A DNA stretch of 64,000 nucleotides. It comes from Chondrosia reniformis. Its lineage: Eukaryota > Porifera > Demospongiae > Chondrillida > Chondrillidae. The DNA lies in the NCBI GenBank assembly GCA_947172415.1, contig OX359197.1, positions 4,278,001 to 4,342,000 of the forward strand, given 5' to 3'. The notes under the pieces are model-generated. The model did no database searches. It was given only the letters and a program-made list of their open reading frames with translations, and was not told the origin of the DNA. Positions 13,601-22,919 of this stretch are shown one piece after another. Both the position numbers and the translations under genes were made by a program. Position 1 is the first letter of the stretch. Every line of letters begins with the position of its first letter.

Positions 13601-16600
13601 TGATAATCAAACCACAATATATAGTAGTAGTATTTCTCAAACATTATAAAGTAAATAGGGAAACAAGCAATTTCAGTTAAATACTTGCGGTGCTGCCTCC
13701 CTTTACACTTGAGGTACTTAACACCTTCTATAGTCATAATCTTAGCAATTCTGGGCCCTTAACCCAAAGCTTAAAGTTACGTAAATATACTCAAAATTAT
13801 ACAGAACAGTAGAAATAAATCTATAAATGGGTAAATCTAGGCATGTAATCTTACATATCACACTATATGCGTATATACTTCATGAGTTACTGACCTAGTA
13901 TTACTGGATAGGCAGTGATAGAACAGAAATCACCATACACATTACATGTGTACCCTTTCCCATGAAATGGGTTAAATGATGAGATGTACAGTGTGCTGTC
14001 CTGCTCTGATCTAGGAGAAATCTCTCCTTTTGTTGTTACTACTCTGCTCATAGGGTCGCCAGTGAACCATTCCTTCATTTTGTCACTCCTCTCACATTCC
14101 AACTGTACAGTTTGACTGAGGGTAGGTGTTATAGTGATAGGAGTAGTTGGATCATCAGTCCTGCCCACTCTTATTGTATTAACTGATGATGGATTGACTA
14201 TAAGGAATTTGAATTGTTCCAACTTAAATGGTACTTGTAATATAGCATACACATACGAACATGTCAATAGTAATTTGTATTATACAACATATTATATAAA
14301 ATACATATACATGCATCTATATATAATATAAATATTAATAATAAATATATTTCAGTGATCACACTCAAAGAGGCAACAGGTGAGAGTCACAACAAAACAC
14401 TTTGGACACACTTGCATGGCTGCAACTGTAACAGCACATATCAAACAATGCATAGCAAGAATATTAATTTTGTCCTAATTTCATCTTATAATGTATAAGC
14501 AAGAGTACGTACATATGAGATAGGAGTGTGCAACTTTGTAATCTCACATGATACAGTATTTTTCTAAAATGAATCATGAACACATCACATGTAGACATGG
14601 TAATGATATTAATATTCTTACATAATGAACTCATCACATGTAGGTATGGTAGTGATATTAATATTCTTACATAATGAACTCATCACATGTAGGCATGGTA
14701 ATGATATTATTATTCTTAATTACATAATGAACTTTAATATACATCTACATACATGCATATACGTATAGCCCAATTGCCATTATGTAAGAGTAATTACTAT
14801 AATTACCATACCTACTTAATACGCATGTCATATTTGGAAATGTATGGATATATATGCTCTTATCTCTTATATGTCCTTCATCTTAAACTGTATAAATATA
14901 ATAGAGCTGCATACAGTGTCACCTCTTAATGCATGTGGCTTGTTATGACTGGGTTAACATACAAACATTATGAATAACCTAATTACATCTGCAATTTGGA
15001 AGCCGTAGAAATATGACTTACCAAGTACCACAGGGTAGGTTGTCTTTGTCTGAGTATCACCTTTAGAAGAGGCCAGACAAGAGTATGTTCCAGCATGACT
15101 TGGATTAAATGAATAAAAAGCCAAAGTACTTGTAACTGCAGAAGCTGTGCTTATTACATTTGGAGTAGGTTTTACTTGACTTCCTGTAGTGTACCATTGT
15201 TTAAAGTCTCGATTTCTACACTGTAGCTCTACTGATTGCCCAAGGGAAGGTGTTACAGTGATGGTAGTAGTTTGATCATGAGGATATCCAGCTGCAACAG
15301 TAGTAGCTTCTGGGATAACTTTCTGTTCTGTGGGAAATTATAATGGTAAGCAAATAATAAAGGCAGAGAATTATAATTAAATGGTCAATTATATTGTAAA
15401 ATCTATAGCTATGCATATACTCATATACTTAACATTCACATTAGTCTGGCCCTTGCTTGATCATCCTAAATAAGCACCTAACAGTATGTATAAAAGGAGA
15501 TGGACAGTCTAGTGGCACTATAGATTAAATAACACCTTTGCAATAATGTGTTATACGTAGCTACAAAAGATTTTATCCAGGTTTCTGGATAAATACATAT
15601 GATTGGTCAAAAAGGTTATTTAATCTAAAGTGCTACTAGACTGTCCCTCTCCTTCGAATTCCATGCCTTTTGGCACCTTTAGTCTAGCAAGCCAATTAAC
15701 ATGTTCACATGAATGTATCTATACATATTATTTGGCTTAAAATATACAGCAACAAGTACTAGAGTCACACAATAGTTAACACACTTGAGCATACAACTCC
15801 AGCATCGTGTTTATGGTTACAATTATCTTGGCATGCACCCCATCCAGAGTGGAAACATAAACCAAGATTGTCCTCTTGACCAGTGCACCCAACATTAGTC
15901 AACCAAATAGGACCAATTCCTTTTCCAAAATGAGAGTTTGATAAAGCTATCTCTGCACCAGTGTATCCAAGCATCCTGCATATAATATTGGCATCATTCT
16001 TATCCCACATGCTGTCGGAGATAGTTCCCCAAGTATAATTGAAGAAAATCTCCACTCTTCCTTCATTGTCACTATCACCACCAGATAATCTGATAGTCAG
16101 ATCATCACCTGTAATACAGAAAGGTATAAAAAATCTAAAACACCATTTCCTACAAGCTATGCTCGTGCATGTTTGAGGAATAGTATATGTATAATCCATA
16201 TAAAGGTAATCACACTTATATGACGATCTCTTACTAGAGCATTGTACACCAGCGTCATGACCGTGATGACAGTATGATAAATTGAATCCTTCGTGATTAC
16301 AGTCTGTTATGCTATTCTCTCTTCCTGTACAAGCAAGCATAGACATCCAAATTGGACCATATCCTAATCCGTAGTAAGCTGAAATTCGGGAACGAACTGC
16401 AAATGGATATCCAAGCATTCTACAGACTACATGGGCATCTCTCATGTCCCAGCCAGAGTGACAAACTGTACCCCAAGTGTTGTTATAGTATATCTCAACT
16501 CGACCTTCATTTGGAGCAACTGTTACACCATAATCACCGATCAGTCTAACTGACACCACTTCATCTGTAGTGGGTGGATAAGGGCAATAGATATATATAG

Positions 16601-18108
16601 CTATATGTACTTCATTGTCTAACTAAAAATGCATACATGCAGTACTTTGATAAGTAAAAGAATCACTGAAAAGTATTATGCCAAACCAGCCAAGTGACCG
16701 TAGTCTAATCTTAGCTGGGGGATTGAAGTCCTATTAAATTGGCAATATGTTTTGCTTATCATCATAGCCTTTGCACAGCTCAGTGCAATTAACTCGTACA
16801 GTATTTTGTATATTTGGTAAACCAATGCAACTCAAAAAGCCAAGGAATAGAAAAACACAATTTCATCTACATACCTGAACATGTGACCCCAAAATCACGA
16901 TGCTGACTGTTGTTACATGATTTACCCCACCCACAGTTACAGCAGTCTAAAATGTTAGATTCTGCACCAGTACACTGAGGTTTATAAACTGATGTAGTCC
17001 CATTTTCTTCTCCAAACTCTCCTGCTCCCCATACTCTTGCAGCAAATGAATATCCAAGCATTCTACATACTGTATTAGCCTCCTTGATATCCCATTCCCA
17101 AAAGTAGCTACAAATTGATCCCCAAGTATTATTGAAGTACAATTCAACACGTCCTTCATTGGGTTGGCTACCCCCAACTAGTCTTGCTATCACTGTTTCA
17201 TTTTCTATTAGGGCATATGAATTTTTACATATGATATTAACTTAGTAATTAGTTAATTTGTATATATGCATATTAAACAAAACTAAAAACAATCTCCTAC
17301 ATTAAGCCATGCAGGATAATTCTATTCCCAGTTTATTGTCTACCACTGTGTGGATTTATATCTGACCCGTCCAATTTTCAATTTCCATTAAGTTCACATG
17401 ATCCTAATTATTGTACATAACACAATCATGATGCTGACTTATATACCCCATCCACAGTTACAGCAGTCTAAAATACTAGAATTCTGCACCAGTATACTGA
17501 GGTTTATAAACTGATGCAGTCACCATGATAGTTCAATACTACAACTTATTACTATCACAAAACAGATGCTGCTAAAGAGTCTACACTATATACACAGCAA
17601 ATAAGTGGTCAAATACACGGACAGAACAGATTGAGCAATTGGTAATATATAGAAATGCGCCCAATGTTTGTGATCTTTATAAGTTCTGTATGCATTAATA
17701 TTAGAGAATCTATGATTGGATTAATAATTAAGATTAAATTAAAATTACATGTGCATGCAGCAAGATAAAAAGAATGCATAATAATGTCATATGCACGTAT
17801 ATATTAAAGTAGACAGCTTAATAATGGTTTACAACTAGAAGAGTATATCACCTGTAAACATGTTTCCCTCGTTTATAGTATACGCACACTGCTGATCCTG
17901 ACCGCATCGACAGGTCGCCCAATCCGGTCTGGGTCCTGGCATAACTTTACTTTTTATAGCCCTCACAACAGCTTCAAAAAGAGTTAAGAAAAATTATTTT
18001 CCTTCAATAAAGAACCAGTGAGTCCCTCCTACCTTTCGAAGGATCGTAGGTCAAAGCAATGATTGCGAACACAGCCAGTGACAGTACGTTAGCTGCTCGT
18101 TTCGGCAT
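672..18108 (-). CDS. Gene L: secreted SRCR-Ig-FN3-Calx-beta-VWC modular protein (3' end beyond window)
   Basis: Multi-exon gene read on the minus strand from an ATG at 18108. I derived 27 coding exons by hand; all have GT-AG borders and consistent phases, giving about 1,570 residues before the window ends. Order: signal peptide, short Cys exon, three SRCR domains, two Ig-like domains, one FN3, an FN3-like/unassigned stretch, four Calx-beta domains, VWC-type cysteine-rich exons. It is probably a secreted or matrix protein: no transmembrane segment is evident, although one hydrophobic exon (10488..10417) deserves care. From the signal peptide to the VWC exons nearly all introns are phase 1. No stop or frameshift was found in these exons, unlike genes M and R. 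The C-terminal tail exons seen in M and R must lie beyond position 1. Function is inferred only from domains: extracellular adhesion or recognition. Confidence 0.85.
1651..1821 (-). pseudogene. EGF-like exon relic in gene L
   Basis: The region spells an EGF-like pattern in two frames: CSPSCGHGT then, after a 1-nt frame change, CVFPNMCECDDGYTG. In the frame compatible with the neighbouring phase-1 introns there is a TAG. Skipping it joins exon 2172..1951 to 1602..1515 in frame. The same defect is present at 33050-33248 and 58091-58261, so it predates the duplications. Confidence 0.55.
1951..8434 (-). CDS. Gene L, four Calx-beta domains
   Basis: Eight phase 1-1 exons form four domains, each an N-half plus C-half: 8434..8288/8211..7993, 7938..7786/7216..6989, 6609..6445/5423..5211, 5149..4976/2172..1951. 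C-halves carry the typical acidic run and ending: ITTEDEIWEGVEE...IEDDDG, IVDDDISEGGETF...IKDDDG, LETDCLVEGTEYF...ITDIN, LIDDDIAEPTESF...IVDNDG. Calx-beta domains bind calcium and occur in Na/Ca exchangers, integrin beta-4 and sponge aggregation-factor proteins. Calcium-dependent adhesion is a reasonable inference. The intron between the last two halves carries LINE and Penelope relics (2750-4600). The whole array is absent from gene R and occurs as the main body of gene M. Confidence 0.88.
2340..2560. mobile_element. MITE-A copy (diverged) in intron of gene L
   Basis: It contains the family signatures AAAACATTTAAAACTGAAGTTA, here diverged, GAAACGAGACAGTGATCATG and TTTCTGTGTTTGGGTGCACC. Related copies lie at 24240-24660, 37930-42065 (interrupted) and 48005-48470. 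Confidence 0.55.
2750..3775 (+). pseudogene. Decayed CR1/L2-type LINE reverse transcriptase
   Basis: Frame-shifted translation recovers RT blocks in order: AKSTGPDNIPPFILQLC, NYRPISFLPTCSKLIEHAVW, GHSTIIYTLK, then FLDMANAFDTVDH and GVPQASFLGP. These match the non-LTR retrotransposon palm and fingers (canonical FLDLSKAFDTVDH and GVPQGSILGP). Multiple stops and shifts show it is dead. It sits in a large intron between two Calx-beta half-exons, antisense to gene L. Confidence 0.8.
3756..4063. repeat. Inverted repeat of about 44 bp around 220 bp
   Basis: CCTTTCATATAAGGGATAAA near 3756 and its complement near 4044-4063 flank a short stretch rich in coding-like fragments. It joins the LINE relic to the Penelope relic and may mark the edge of an inserted element. 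Confidence 0.55.
4090..4600 (+). pseudogene. Penelope-like element GIY-YIG endonuclease 3' fragment
   Basis: Across several frames the sequence reads a GIY-YIG-type block (QCFAVYTGETEGSLRARMTE), NNGLAVHTLRTGHDTA, then DRETNW and RRVKEALKIQQ, followed by MKLDQGSILQHSW. This order matches the C-terminal endonuclease of Penelope-like elements. Only the 3' part is present. A hammerhead-like motif follows at 4557-4597. Confidence 0.72.
4557..4597 (+). ncRNA. Degenerate hammerhead-like motif at Penelope 3' end
   Basis: CTGATGA at 4564 is followed by the small stem CCC-CCA-GGG and TTTAAAC, with flanks GTCG and TGAC able to pair as helix I. The GAAA core is mutated to TAAA, so it is probably inactive. 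Confidence 0.4.
4620..4975. other. Intron sequence of gene L, no gene seen
   Basis: AT-rich intronic DNA between the Penelope relic and the next Calx-beta exon. The short open frame on the plus strand has no family signature. Confidence 0.5.
5560..5790 (+). repeat. Relic with hammerhead-family A sequence in intron
   Basis: CCCAGAAACAGCTGTCTGGC at about 5698 matches the complement of the Penelope-linked hammerhead at 28416-28474. The upstream core CTGATGA has decayed to CGATTAA. Just upstream (5575-5620) is a degenerate partial copy of a Calx-beta exon segment (AGTTCCTTCAACCAGACAGT). Confidence 0.45.
8920..12051 (-). CDS. Gene L, FN3 domain and FN3-like/unassigned exons
   Basis: Exon 12051..11731 is a complete FN3 domain: a proline-rich lead (LPPPPQVESV), SLTVSWNAVSDP, YVVRYST, and the YYVWVAAEI strand. 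Exon 10770..10562 begins a second FN3-like unit (VMLSWVPPSQDG, LLTNYEVKV). Exons 10488..10417, 10341..10263, 9829..9618, 9144..9069 and 8955..8920 follow in frame. They carry no family I recognise; 9829..9618 is beta-rich with several N-glycosylation sequons. Exon 10488..10417 is hydrophobic (FQILFLCLFSIT). Phases run 1-0-0-1-0-1-1, unlike the symmetric exons elsewhere. Gene R has only the first FN3 exon, so everything after 11731 up to the VWC region is missing there. Confidence 0.72.
9930..10170. other. Repeat end plus GC-richer stretch of unknown origin in intron
   Basis: About 9930-10000 is one arm of the dispersed GGCTCCAAGAAAGG repeat. From 10005 to 10160 the base composition rises sharply in GC relative to its surroundings. 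The minus strand is open but fits no family I can name and no exon phase here. Confidence 0.4.
12108..12765. repeat. Palindromic repeat element in an intron of gene L
   Basis: The outer ends ATATAGGAGTATAAATTAAT and its complement face inward, with inner arms containing GGCTCCAAGAAAGGACCTAG and its complement at about 12585-12620. The arms span roughly 12108-12310 and 12545-12765. The R intron keeps only the outer arms (about 57000-57150). The same inner sequence occurs at 9920-9990 and in the large palindrome at 34.5-35.9 kb. Confidence 0.65.
13895..15327 (-). CDS. Gene L, two Ig-like domain exons
   Basis: Exons 15327..15022 (306 nt) and 14197..13895 (303 nt), both phase 1-1. Each encodes an Ig-like fold of about 100 residues. 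Both share TITPSLGQ/TITPTLSQ strands, a first cysteine (VELQC or VQLEC), an exposed W (KQWYT or KEWFT) and a late GTYSC or KGYTC motif. The intron between them holds about three copies of a 49-bp tandem repeat that is expanded in gene R. Ig domains here probably mediate protein-protein contact outside the cell. Confidence 0.85.
14589..14745. repeat. 49-bp intronic minisatellite, about 3 copies
   Basis: The unit contains GGTAATGATATTAATATTC and CATAATGAACTCATCACATG. It lies in the Ig1-Ig2 intron of gene L. The matching intron of gene R has about nine units. Confidence 0.85.
15502..15646. mobile_element. 145-bp MITE with long terminal inverted repeats
   Basis: The ends GGACAGTCTAGTGGCACTAT and the inverted CTTTAGATTAAATAACC-like arm form inverted repeats of about 30 bp. 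They lie in the intron between SRCR3 and Ig1. The same element occupies 53679-53823 in gene R, so insertion preceded the duplication. The superfamily is not clear from its ends. Confidence 0.65.
15785..18108 (-). CDS. Gene L, signal peptide and three SRCR domains
   Basis: Exons: 18108..18033 (signal peptide, start MPKRAANVLSLAVFA), 17971..17852 (short Cys-containing linker), 17204..16875 (SRCR1), 16564..16235 (SRCR2), 16108..15785 (SRCR3). Each SRCR exon has lengths of 330, 330 and 324 nt and phase 1 at both ends. Hallmarks are NEGRVE, NNTWG, VCRMLGY and C-terminal HxHDAGV.CS-type endings, with multiple cysteines. SRCR domains are extracellular ligand-binding folds common in scavenger and sponge adhesion receptors. 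SRCR1 differs from its gene R copy at only 3 of 108 residues of the open frame. The 126-nt intron between SRCR2 and SRCR3 is open in frame. Confidence in the domain calls is high; ligand unknown. Confidence 0.92.
17428..17525 (-). pseudogene. Decayed partial SRCR exon in intron 2 of gene L
   Basis: This stretch matches the 3' half of the SRCR1 exon (SVYKPQ.TGAE...DCCNCGWG region) but carries stops, small deletions and no splice context. The same relic sits in the matching intron of gene R (51820-51926). It is therefore the leftover of an older SRCR exon duplication that predates the inverted duplication. Confidence 0.7.
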
Positions 18109-18550
18109 CTCCTCATAAACTGACAGGTATACGTATTGACACGCTGGCAGACTGTTGGTTTATAATACGTCCTCTTGTGAAGCCTATATTATGTAGCCCG
18201 AAGACTACAATGTGCAAATTATTGGGTGTCATTATATGGTCAAGCCTTGATACATGACCTCAATGTCCTCGACAAGTTTGCAGCGATATAGGCCTATAAT
18301 GCTGCACCATTTTTGCGTCCCACATACTGTACTAAACTTGAGTACCGCATTACATGCAAAACTGTATCGAATTGATTGAATCAAAGTTAAGAATGGTGCA
18401 AGTTTATAAGAGAACTGTACAGTCCAGGTACTGTGTATTATGAACCTAAAATGAAAGTATAAGTATAAGTAAGTATAGTATAAAATAGCAAAGAATATTT
18501 CCATAACAACTATCCACCTATAAATTCATAAGTAGCATTAATTCATGGTC

Positions 18551-19098
18551 TCACAATCTTGAGAGCATGCCTCCAGCAATCACTAAAGTTTCTCCTGTTA
18601 CGTACTTGGAGTCATCACCAGAAAGATATATATATGAAACCGCACCTGCACACTCTTCAGGGACACCCATTCTGTTAAAGTGTTAAAGTTCTATATTAAG
18701 ATATCATTAATTAAACAACGTAAGTATGGGAATGGGAAATGATCTACACACCTTCCAAGAGGTATCATTTCTTCCATTCTACTTTTTGATGGTTTCATTC
18801 TTCCAAATCTAGGCAATAAGAGAATCATGCAATCACGTAATAGGGTCATTGAGCAATAATGTATAACTAATACGTATATACTGTTGATTGTATGAACCGC
18901 TCATAACAAGAGGTCATTACATCCATAAAACCATCATTCTATAACAATAGCTCTTAGCAAACAACTTACAACTGAACTTAAGTTAGCTTTAATAAACCCT
19001 GGAGCGACACAGTTCACTTGGATGTTATTTTTAGCCAACTCTGATGCTAATGCTTTGGTGGCACCAAGCAATGCAGTCTTTGTTACGGAATACACACA
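18551..19098 (-). pseudogene. DHRS4-like short-chain dehydrogenase, 3' exons only (left copy)
   Basis: Three exon remnants: about 19098..18973 (VYSVTKTALLGATKALASE...NIQVNCVAPGFIK), 18808..18752 (FGRMKPSKSRMEEMIPLGR) and 18671..18551 (MGVPEECAGAVSYIYLSGDD...TGETLVIAGGMLSRL, stop). This matches the C-terminal third of the SDR family, including the catalytic YxxxK context, and ends in SRL like the peroxisomal DHRS4 proteins. The N-terminal cofactor-binding TGxxxGIG part is absent. Compared with the right copy, 12 bases including the first splice acceptor (TTACAGTATGCAGG region) are missing, so it cannot splice as in R. It lies upstream of gene L on the same strand. Confidence 0.85.
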
Positions 19099-19159
19099 AG
19101 AAATGCATGTCATTAAAGTCAATTTGGTGTAATTTCCTAACAGTTAGAGTCAAAGAGCA

Positions 19160-19420
19160 AACACAGCGAAAACGTACGCAGAATACGGGTACCGTTTCGC
19201 TTGTGAACGATACCCGTGAATTTGAATCGAACGGATGTTCCACGGGTTCCCGAGTGACTTATGCACGGGTCACGTGAACTACCGTATTTGCACATTATTG
19301 CACGGGACATACCGTTAATATGGCCGTTCGCTCTGCCGTGAATGCTATCGTTCCTCGTGGAAGACGGGCAGGCATCTTCCCGTGAACATGGAGGATGGAA
19401 GCACGCTATTCAGCCGTACT
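19160..19420. other. CpG- and ACGGG-rich patch at the edge of a left-arm insertion
   Basis: Homology to the right arm stops near 19160. The next 250 bases are unusually CpG-rich, with many scattered ACGGG/CCCGT and CCGTGAA words on both strands. No open frame of note. It probably forms one end of the inserted segment carrying the C14orf93-like gene. Confidence 0.5.
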
Positions 19421-19575
19421 TCGTATCGTTTTGCAGCTTCTACTAGGTAAGGCCAATTGCATAATGGTAACCTTAGGTTGCACCAATTAAAGGTAAAAAT
19501 GTAATAATATAAATATCTAAAGTTATACATTACGCAATATAGCTATAGTGTCACAAGAGTTTCACTTTCAAATAG

Positions 19576-21041
19576 CTAAATCAGGTCAGCAATGTTAAAA
19601 TCACTGTCACTGTCGCTGCTACTGGTATGGTGACCATCCCTTTCCATTTTCCTCCTTGTAGATGCAGGCTGCTGGTTGGCAACTGCAGCTGGTTCATGGA
19701 CCACAGCCCACTCTGGTCCAGGGACTCGGGGCAGCTGTGATGGACTGCCCAAGACTCTATTCTTTGCTTGGAGGTTGCTGCTGCCCCGCTTTAAAATATC
19801 TTTCTTGTGCCGGTTGTCCAGCTTTTTGATGAACTTTGTTGCTGCTGTAAAATTATAAGTAAAGTGGCAGCGATATGGTATAGTAATGTGCACGCACACA
19901 CATTTGCATTTGTACTCACCATCAGATCTCCATGGCAATGGATGGCATGTAATTTCATCAGCACTCTCCCCTCCACTCTCCTCCGTCATATGCTGATATG
20001 AGAGCTCCTGCCACTTGTCCATTTCCTCCCTTCGTACATACTTGCTTCTTCTGGCAAATAGCTACAACAGGGATAAAGCAGAAACAGTGTTATCAAGTAG
20101 TAGGTGTATGCCTGACAGTTGTTTGAACCTACATTTTTCTGAGCCTGTCTGTTTCTTCGCTTCCTGTTGTTGTTTGCCACTTTATCCTTCCTAGATGGCT
20201 TGGCATCATTGAATATCCTCCGTCTACTTTCATAATAGCGATACACTGCGCCTGCAATGTGCATCAAATCAAATTTGTATAAAGTGTCAAATCAAAACCA
20301 ATGCTGTGCAATTGTGCACACAGCGGCACACAAGCATTCAATCACAAACGCAACTCATGCATGTGGTGGGGTGGTTCACATACTCTTGCACATAGCTATG
20401 TCTCCGCTGGATAGTAGCTACTTACTCTTAGACACTGCTTCCTGAATGGAAGTATGCTTTGTCCGTAAGTCAGTGACGAGGCAGTTCTTCACTGCTTGAT
20501 TACATTCTGCACGATACCTATTGCAAAAGAAAGGCTGCATTGAAACAACAAGCAATCATTTTCTGCAGGTTATCCATTCTAGCTCCCTACTTTTCCGAAG
20601 GATGAAATTGATTGTCTGGTCTGTAGCTCGAGTGCAAGGCCCTCACAGATGCCTAGCAAAAAATGAATTACGTTATACACTGCATGCTGTTCATATATAG
20701 CAAGAACACAGGCAACTTACAGAGACATTTGGTGGAATTTTCAAGTGGACACGAGTCCCAACAGATTGACAATTAGCTTCTTTCAAGGCCTGCATCTCCC
20801 CATTCATCTCCTGAAGTTTGTCCTTCAGCACAGCATTCTCCTTTCTCAGTTCTTCAATAGCAGCCGTTTGCTCTAGGCTGCCAGCAAGCACCAAGTCCAA
20901 CTTTTGGTGAATTGCAGTGATGGAGTTTGGAGTTTCGTCACTGGTGATAGGACGCACACGATCGCAGCCGACAGGAGTGAAGGCCAGAGCTTGATTCGGC
21001 CGGGGGCCAGGATAAAAGCAGTTTGATTCGTTCGCTTGCAT
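19576..21041 (-). CDS. Intact C14orf93-like protein, six exons, 334 aa
   Basis: Hand-derived exons 21041..20721, 20652..20591, 20517..20426, 20251..20133, 20061..19920 and 19844..19576 have GT-AG borders and phases 0,2,1,0,1. They sum to 1,005 nt with no stop until the end. Residues about 45-85 form a likely coiled coil (AAIEELRKENAVLKDKLQEM). A basic stretch follows (NNNRKRRNRQAQKN), then an acidic segment and PLPWRSD, a KFIKKLDNRHKK block and RVPGPEWAV, and a Ser/Asp-rich C terminus. The WRS...KLD.R...GPEW pattern resembles C14orf93-type proteins, which are expanded in some invertebrates; that match is from memory. Exons are more GC-rich than their surroundings. The gene is absent from the matching place in the right arm, so it arrived after the duplication or was lost there. 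Its function is unknown; a nucleic-acid-binding or transposon-linked role is possible. Confidence 0.75.
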
Positions 21042-21133
21042 TCTCTACCTCGAATGATCCCGCCAAAAACTCCTTCACTCTGCAGCTGCGTACGTAGCTA
21101 ATTATAAGGCTTCCTTTACGGAAATGTACAAGT

Positions 21134-22257
21134 AGGGCTGCGCATCGATTTTTGGACACCATGTAATTTCGGATGCCTGTTCTCAGTGGCAAAGCATTCA
21201 ATCTTCTTCCTTTTTTGCTCACATAATAAGTAAACTGACCCTAGATGGTGGACCAAGTTTGGCCCAGAAATAGCTTCCCGACTAGAAGTTATCGACCAAA
21301 TTTCAAAGTGACCGAAAATATATATTTTCGGACGAAAGTCATGTATTTCCGGACAGTAGCTCGTAAACTTTGAAGCAAGCACAGTCACCAACTTTTAGTT
21401 GCTCTAATGATAGATATATTCAAGGGCTACTACCAGGAGAAGATTCAGATTCAATCGTTTTGAGATGACAGAGGAAGGTTTGTTTTGATTAGGCGCTCTG
21501 GGGTCATCTAAAATCGGACACCTTTTCTTAAAAAAATGAAAATAACTGAAGTTAGTGGTGTTAAAATGAACTTCTAGGACTAATGTAGCATTCAGTTGTA
21601 TTCTAGGCATTATTTGGATGTTAACTAAAGCTTATTTGACACTGTTAAATGTAAAAATGGGTATTGACCTAGTAAAATACCTAATCCCACTTGTGTACAG
21701 ATTAAAAGTGTGAAAATTCAGGAAGGTCGGTGGTACACTAAGATAAAATGACTCTGTGGTTGTTATTACTGATATTTAGTTTGAACTAGCCTTGTTAAAG
21801 ACATTAGAAGCTACAAAGTGGATACCTAAGCTATTTACAGCCCAAGAATGTCGAAATTAGTAGCAGATGGTGTCCGATTTTAGATGACCCCAGAGCGCCT
21901 AATCAAAACAAACCTTCCTCTATCATTTCAAAACGATTGAATCTGAATCTTCTCCTGGTAGTAGCCTTTGAGTATATCTATCACTAGAGCAACTAAAAGT
22001 CCGCGACTGTGCTTGCTTCAAAGTTTACGAGCTACTGTCCGGAAATACATGACTTTCGTCTGAAAATATATATTTTTGGTCACTTTGAAATTTGGTTGAT
22101 AACTTCTAGTCGGGAAGCTATTTCTGGGCCAAACTTGGTCCACCATCTAGGGTCAGTCTACTTATTATGTGAGCAAAAAAGGAAGAAGATTGAATGCTTT
22201 GCCACTGAGAACAGGCATCCGAAATTACATGGTGTCCGAAAATCGATGCGCAGCCCT
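21134..22257. mobile_element. 1.1-kb foldback element
   Basis: Two near-identical arms of about 390 bp (21134-21530 and 21867-22257) are inverted around a 335-bp loop. Terminal sequence AGGGCTGCGCATCGATTTT is repeated inverted at the right end (ending AGCCCT at 22257). Inner arm ends contain GACCCCAGAGCGCCTAATC. It begins about 90 bp from the ATG of the C14orf93-like gene and may share its insertion history. The open frames inside are strand shadows of the palindrome. Confidence 0.8.
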
Positions 22258-22269
22258 GAATACTAAATA

Positions 22270-22830
22270 TACAATATCGATATCTGCTTTCTGATCTCAT
22301 GAGGTGATCGTCTGTTTTGGCGCGCTTGGCCCGTAGTTACATGAGGAGAAGGTGAAGTCAAGAGTTTGTGAGCCTTGAGCGACGTTAAGAATGCCAGGAA
22401 GCGTATGGTTAGTAGCGCTAACTATAGCTACCGTAACATGCATGGTTCCGTGTACCCTGTTCACACTATATAGCACAGTTTCAAGTCGGGTTGGAAAGGA
22501 AACAAACTGACTATACACAGATAATCTGCGAAGACCGAATCTTGATTGCTCTCCGTTTCACCATCCTGCTCTGAACTACAACGGAGCAAGTCGTGTCTTA
22601 CTGGAAGGGCTCATGCGGAGAGTAGCATTACTAGCTACCTGCAACGCCTGTCCTTCGTATGGATTTTCTCTGTAACTGAATTAACCGTTTCAGACCACCT
22701 ATATATACGATATATATACGGCACGCGGTCTCGCCCCAGAAGCGGACTGAGCGCTGAGCCCATCTGGTACGGATCATTAGCTGTATAGTGTGAACAGTTC
22801 TGATGTAGGTATTATTATTCATATAGGGTG
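22270..22830. other. Stretch without recognised gene
   Basis: Moderately GC-richer sequence found only in the left arm. TGTTCACACTATATAGCACA near 22458 and the inverted ATAGTGTGAACAG near 22786 suggest a further decayed element about 340 bp long. No coding signature. Confidence 0.4.
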
Positions 22831-22919
22831 CAGTACCTACCATGTGTTGATTGCCTTGGTATACTTTAAACAGCTAGCCACCCATTCTCCACAGCCAAAC
22901 ACAGCTTCGGCTTTCAACT

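Noticed and set aside
19676..20001. Plus-strand frames over the C14orf93-like gene
   Set aside because: The minus-strand six-exon model has consistent splice sites and phases; the plus frames are shadows.
22009..22266. Two similar open frames on opposite strands (21116-21391 and 22009-22266) as a duplicated gene
   Set aside because: They are the two arms of one foldback element; the similarity is structural, with no domain.
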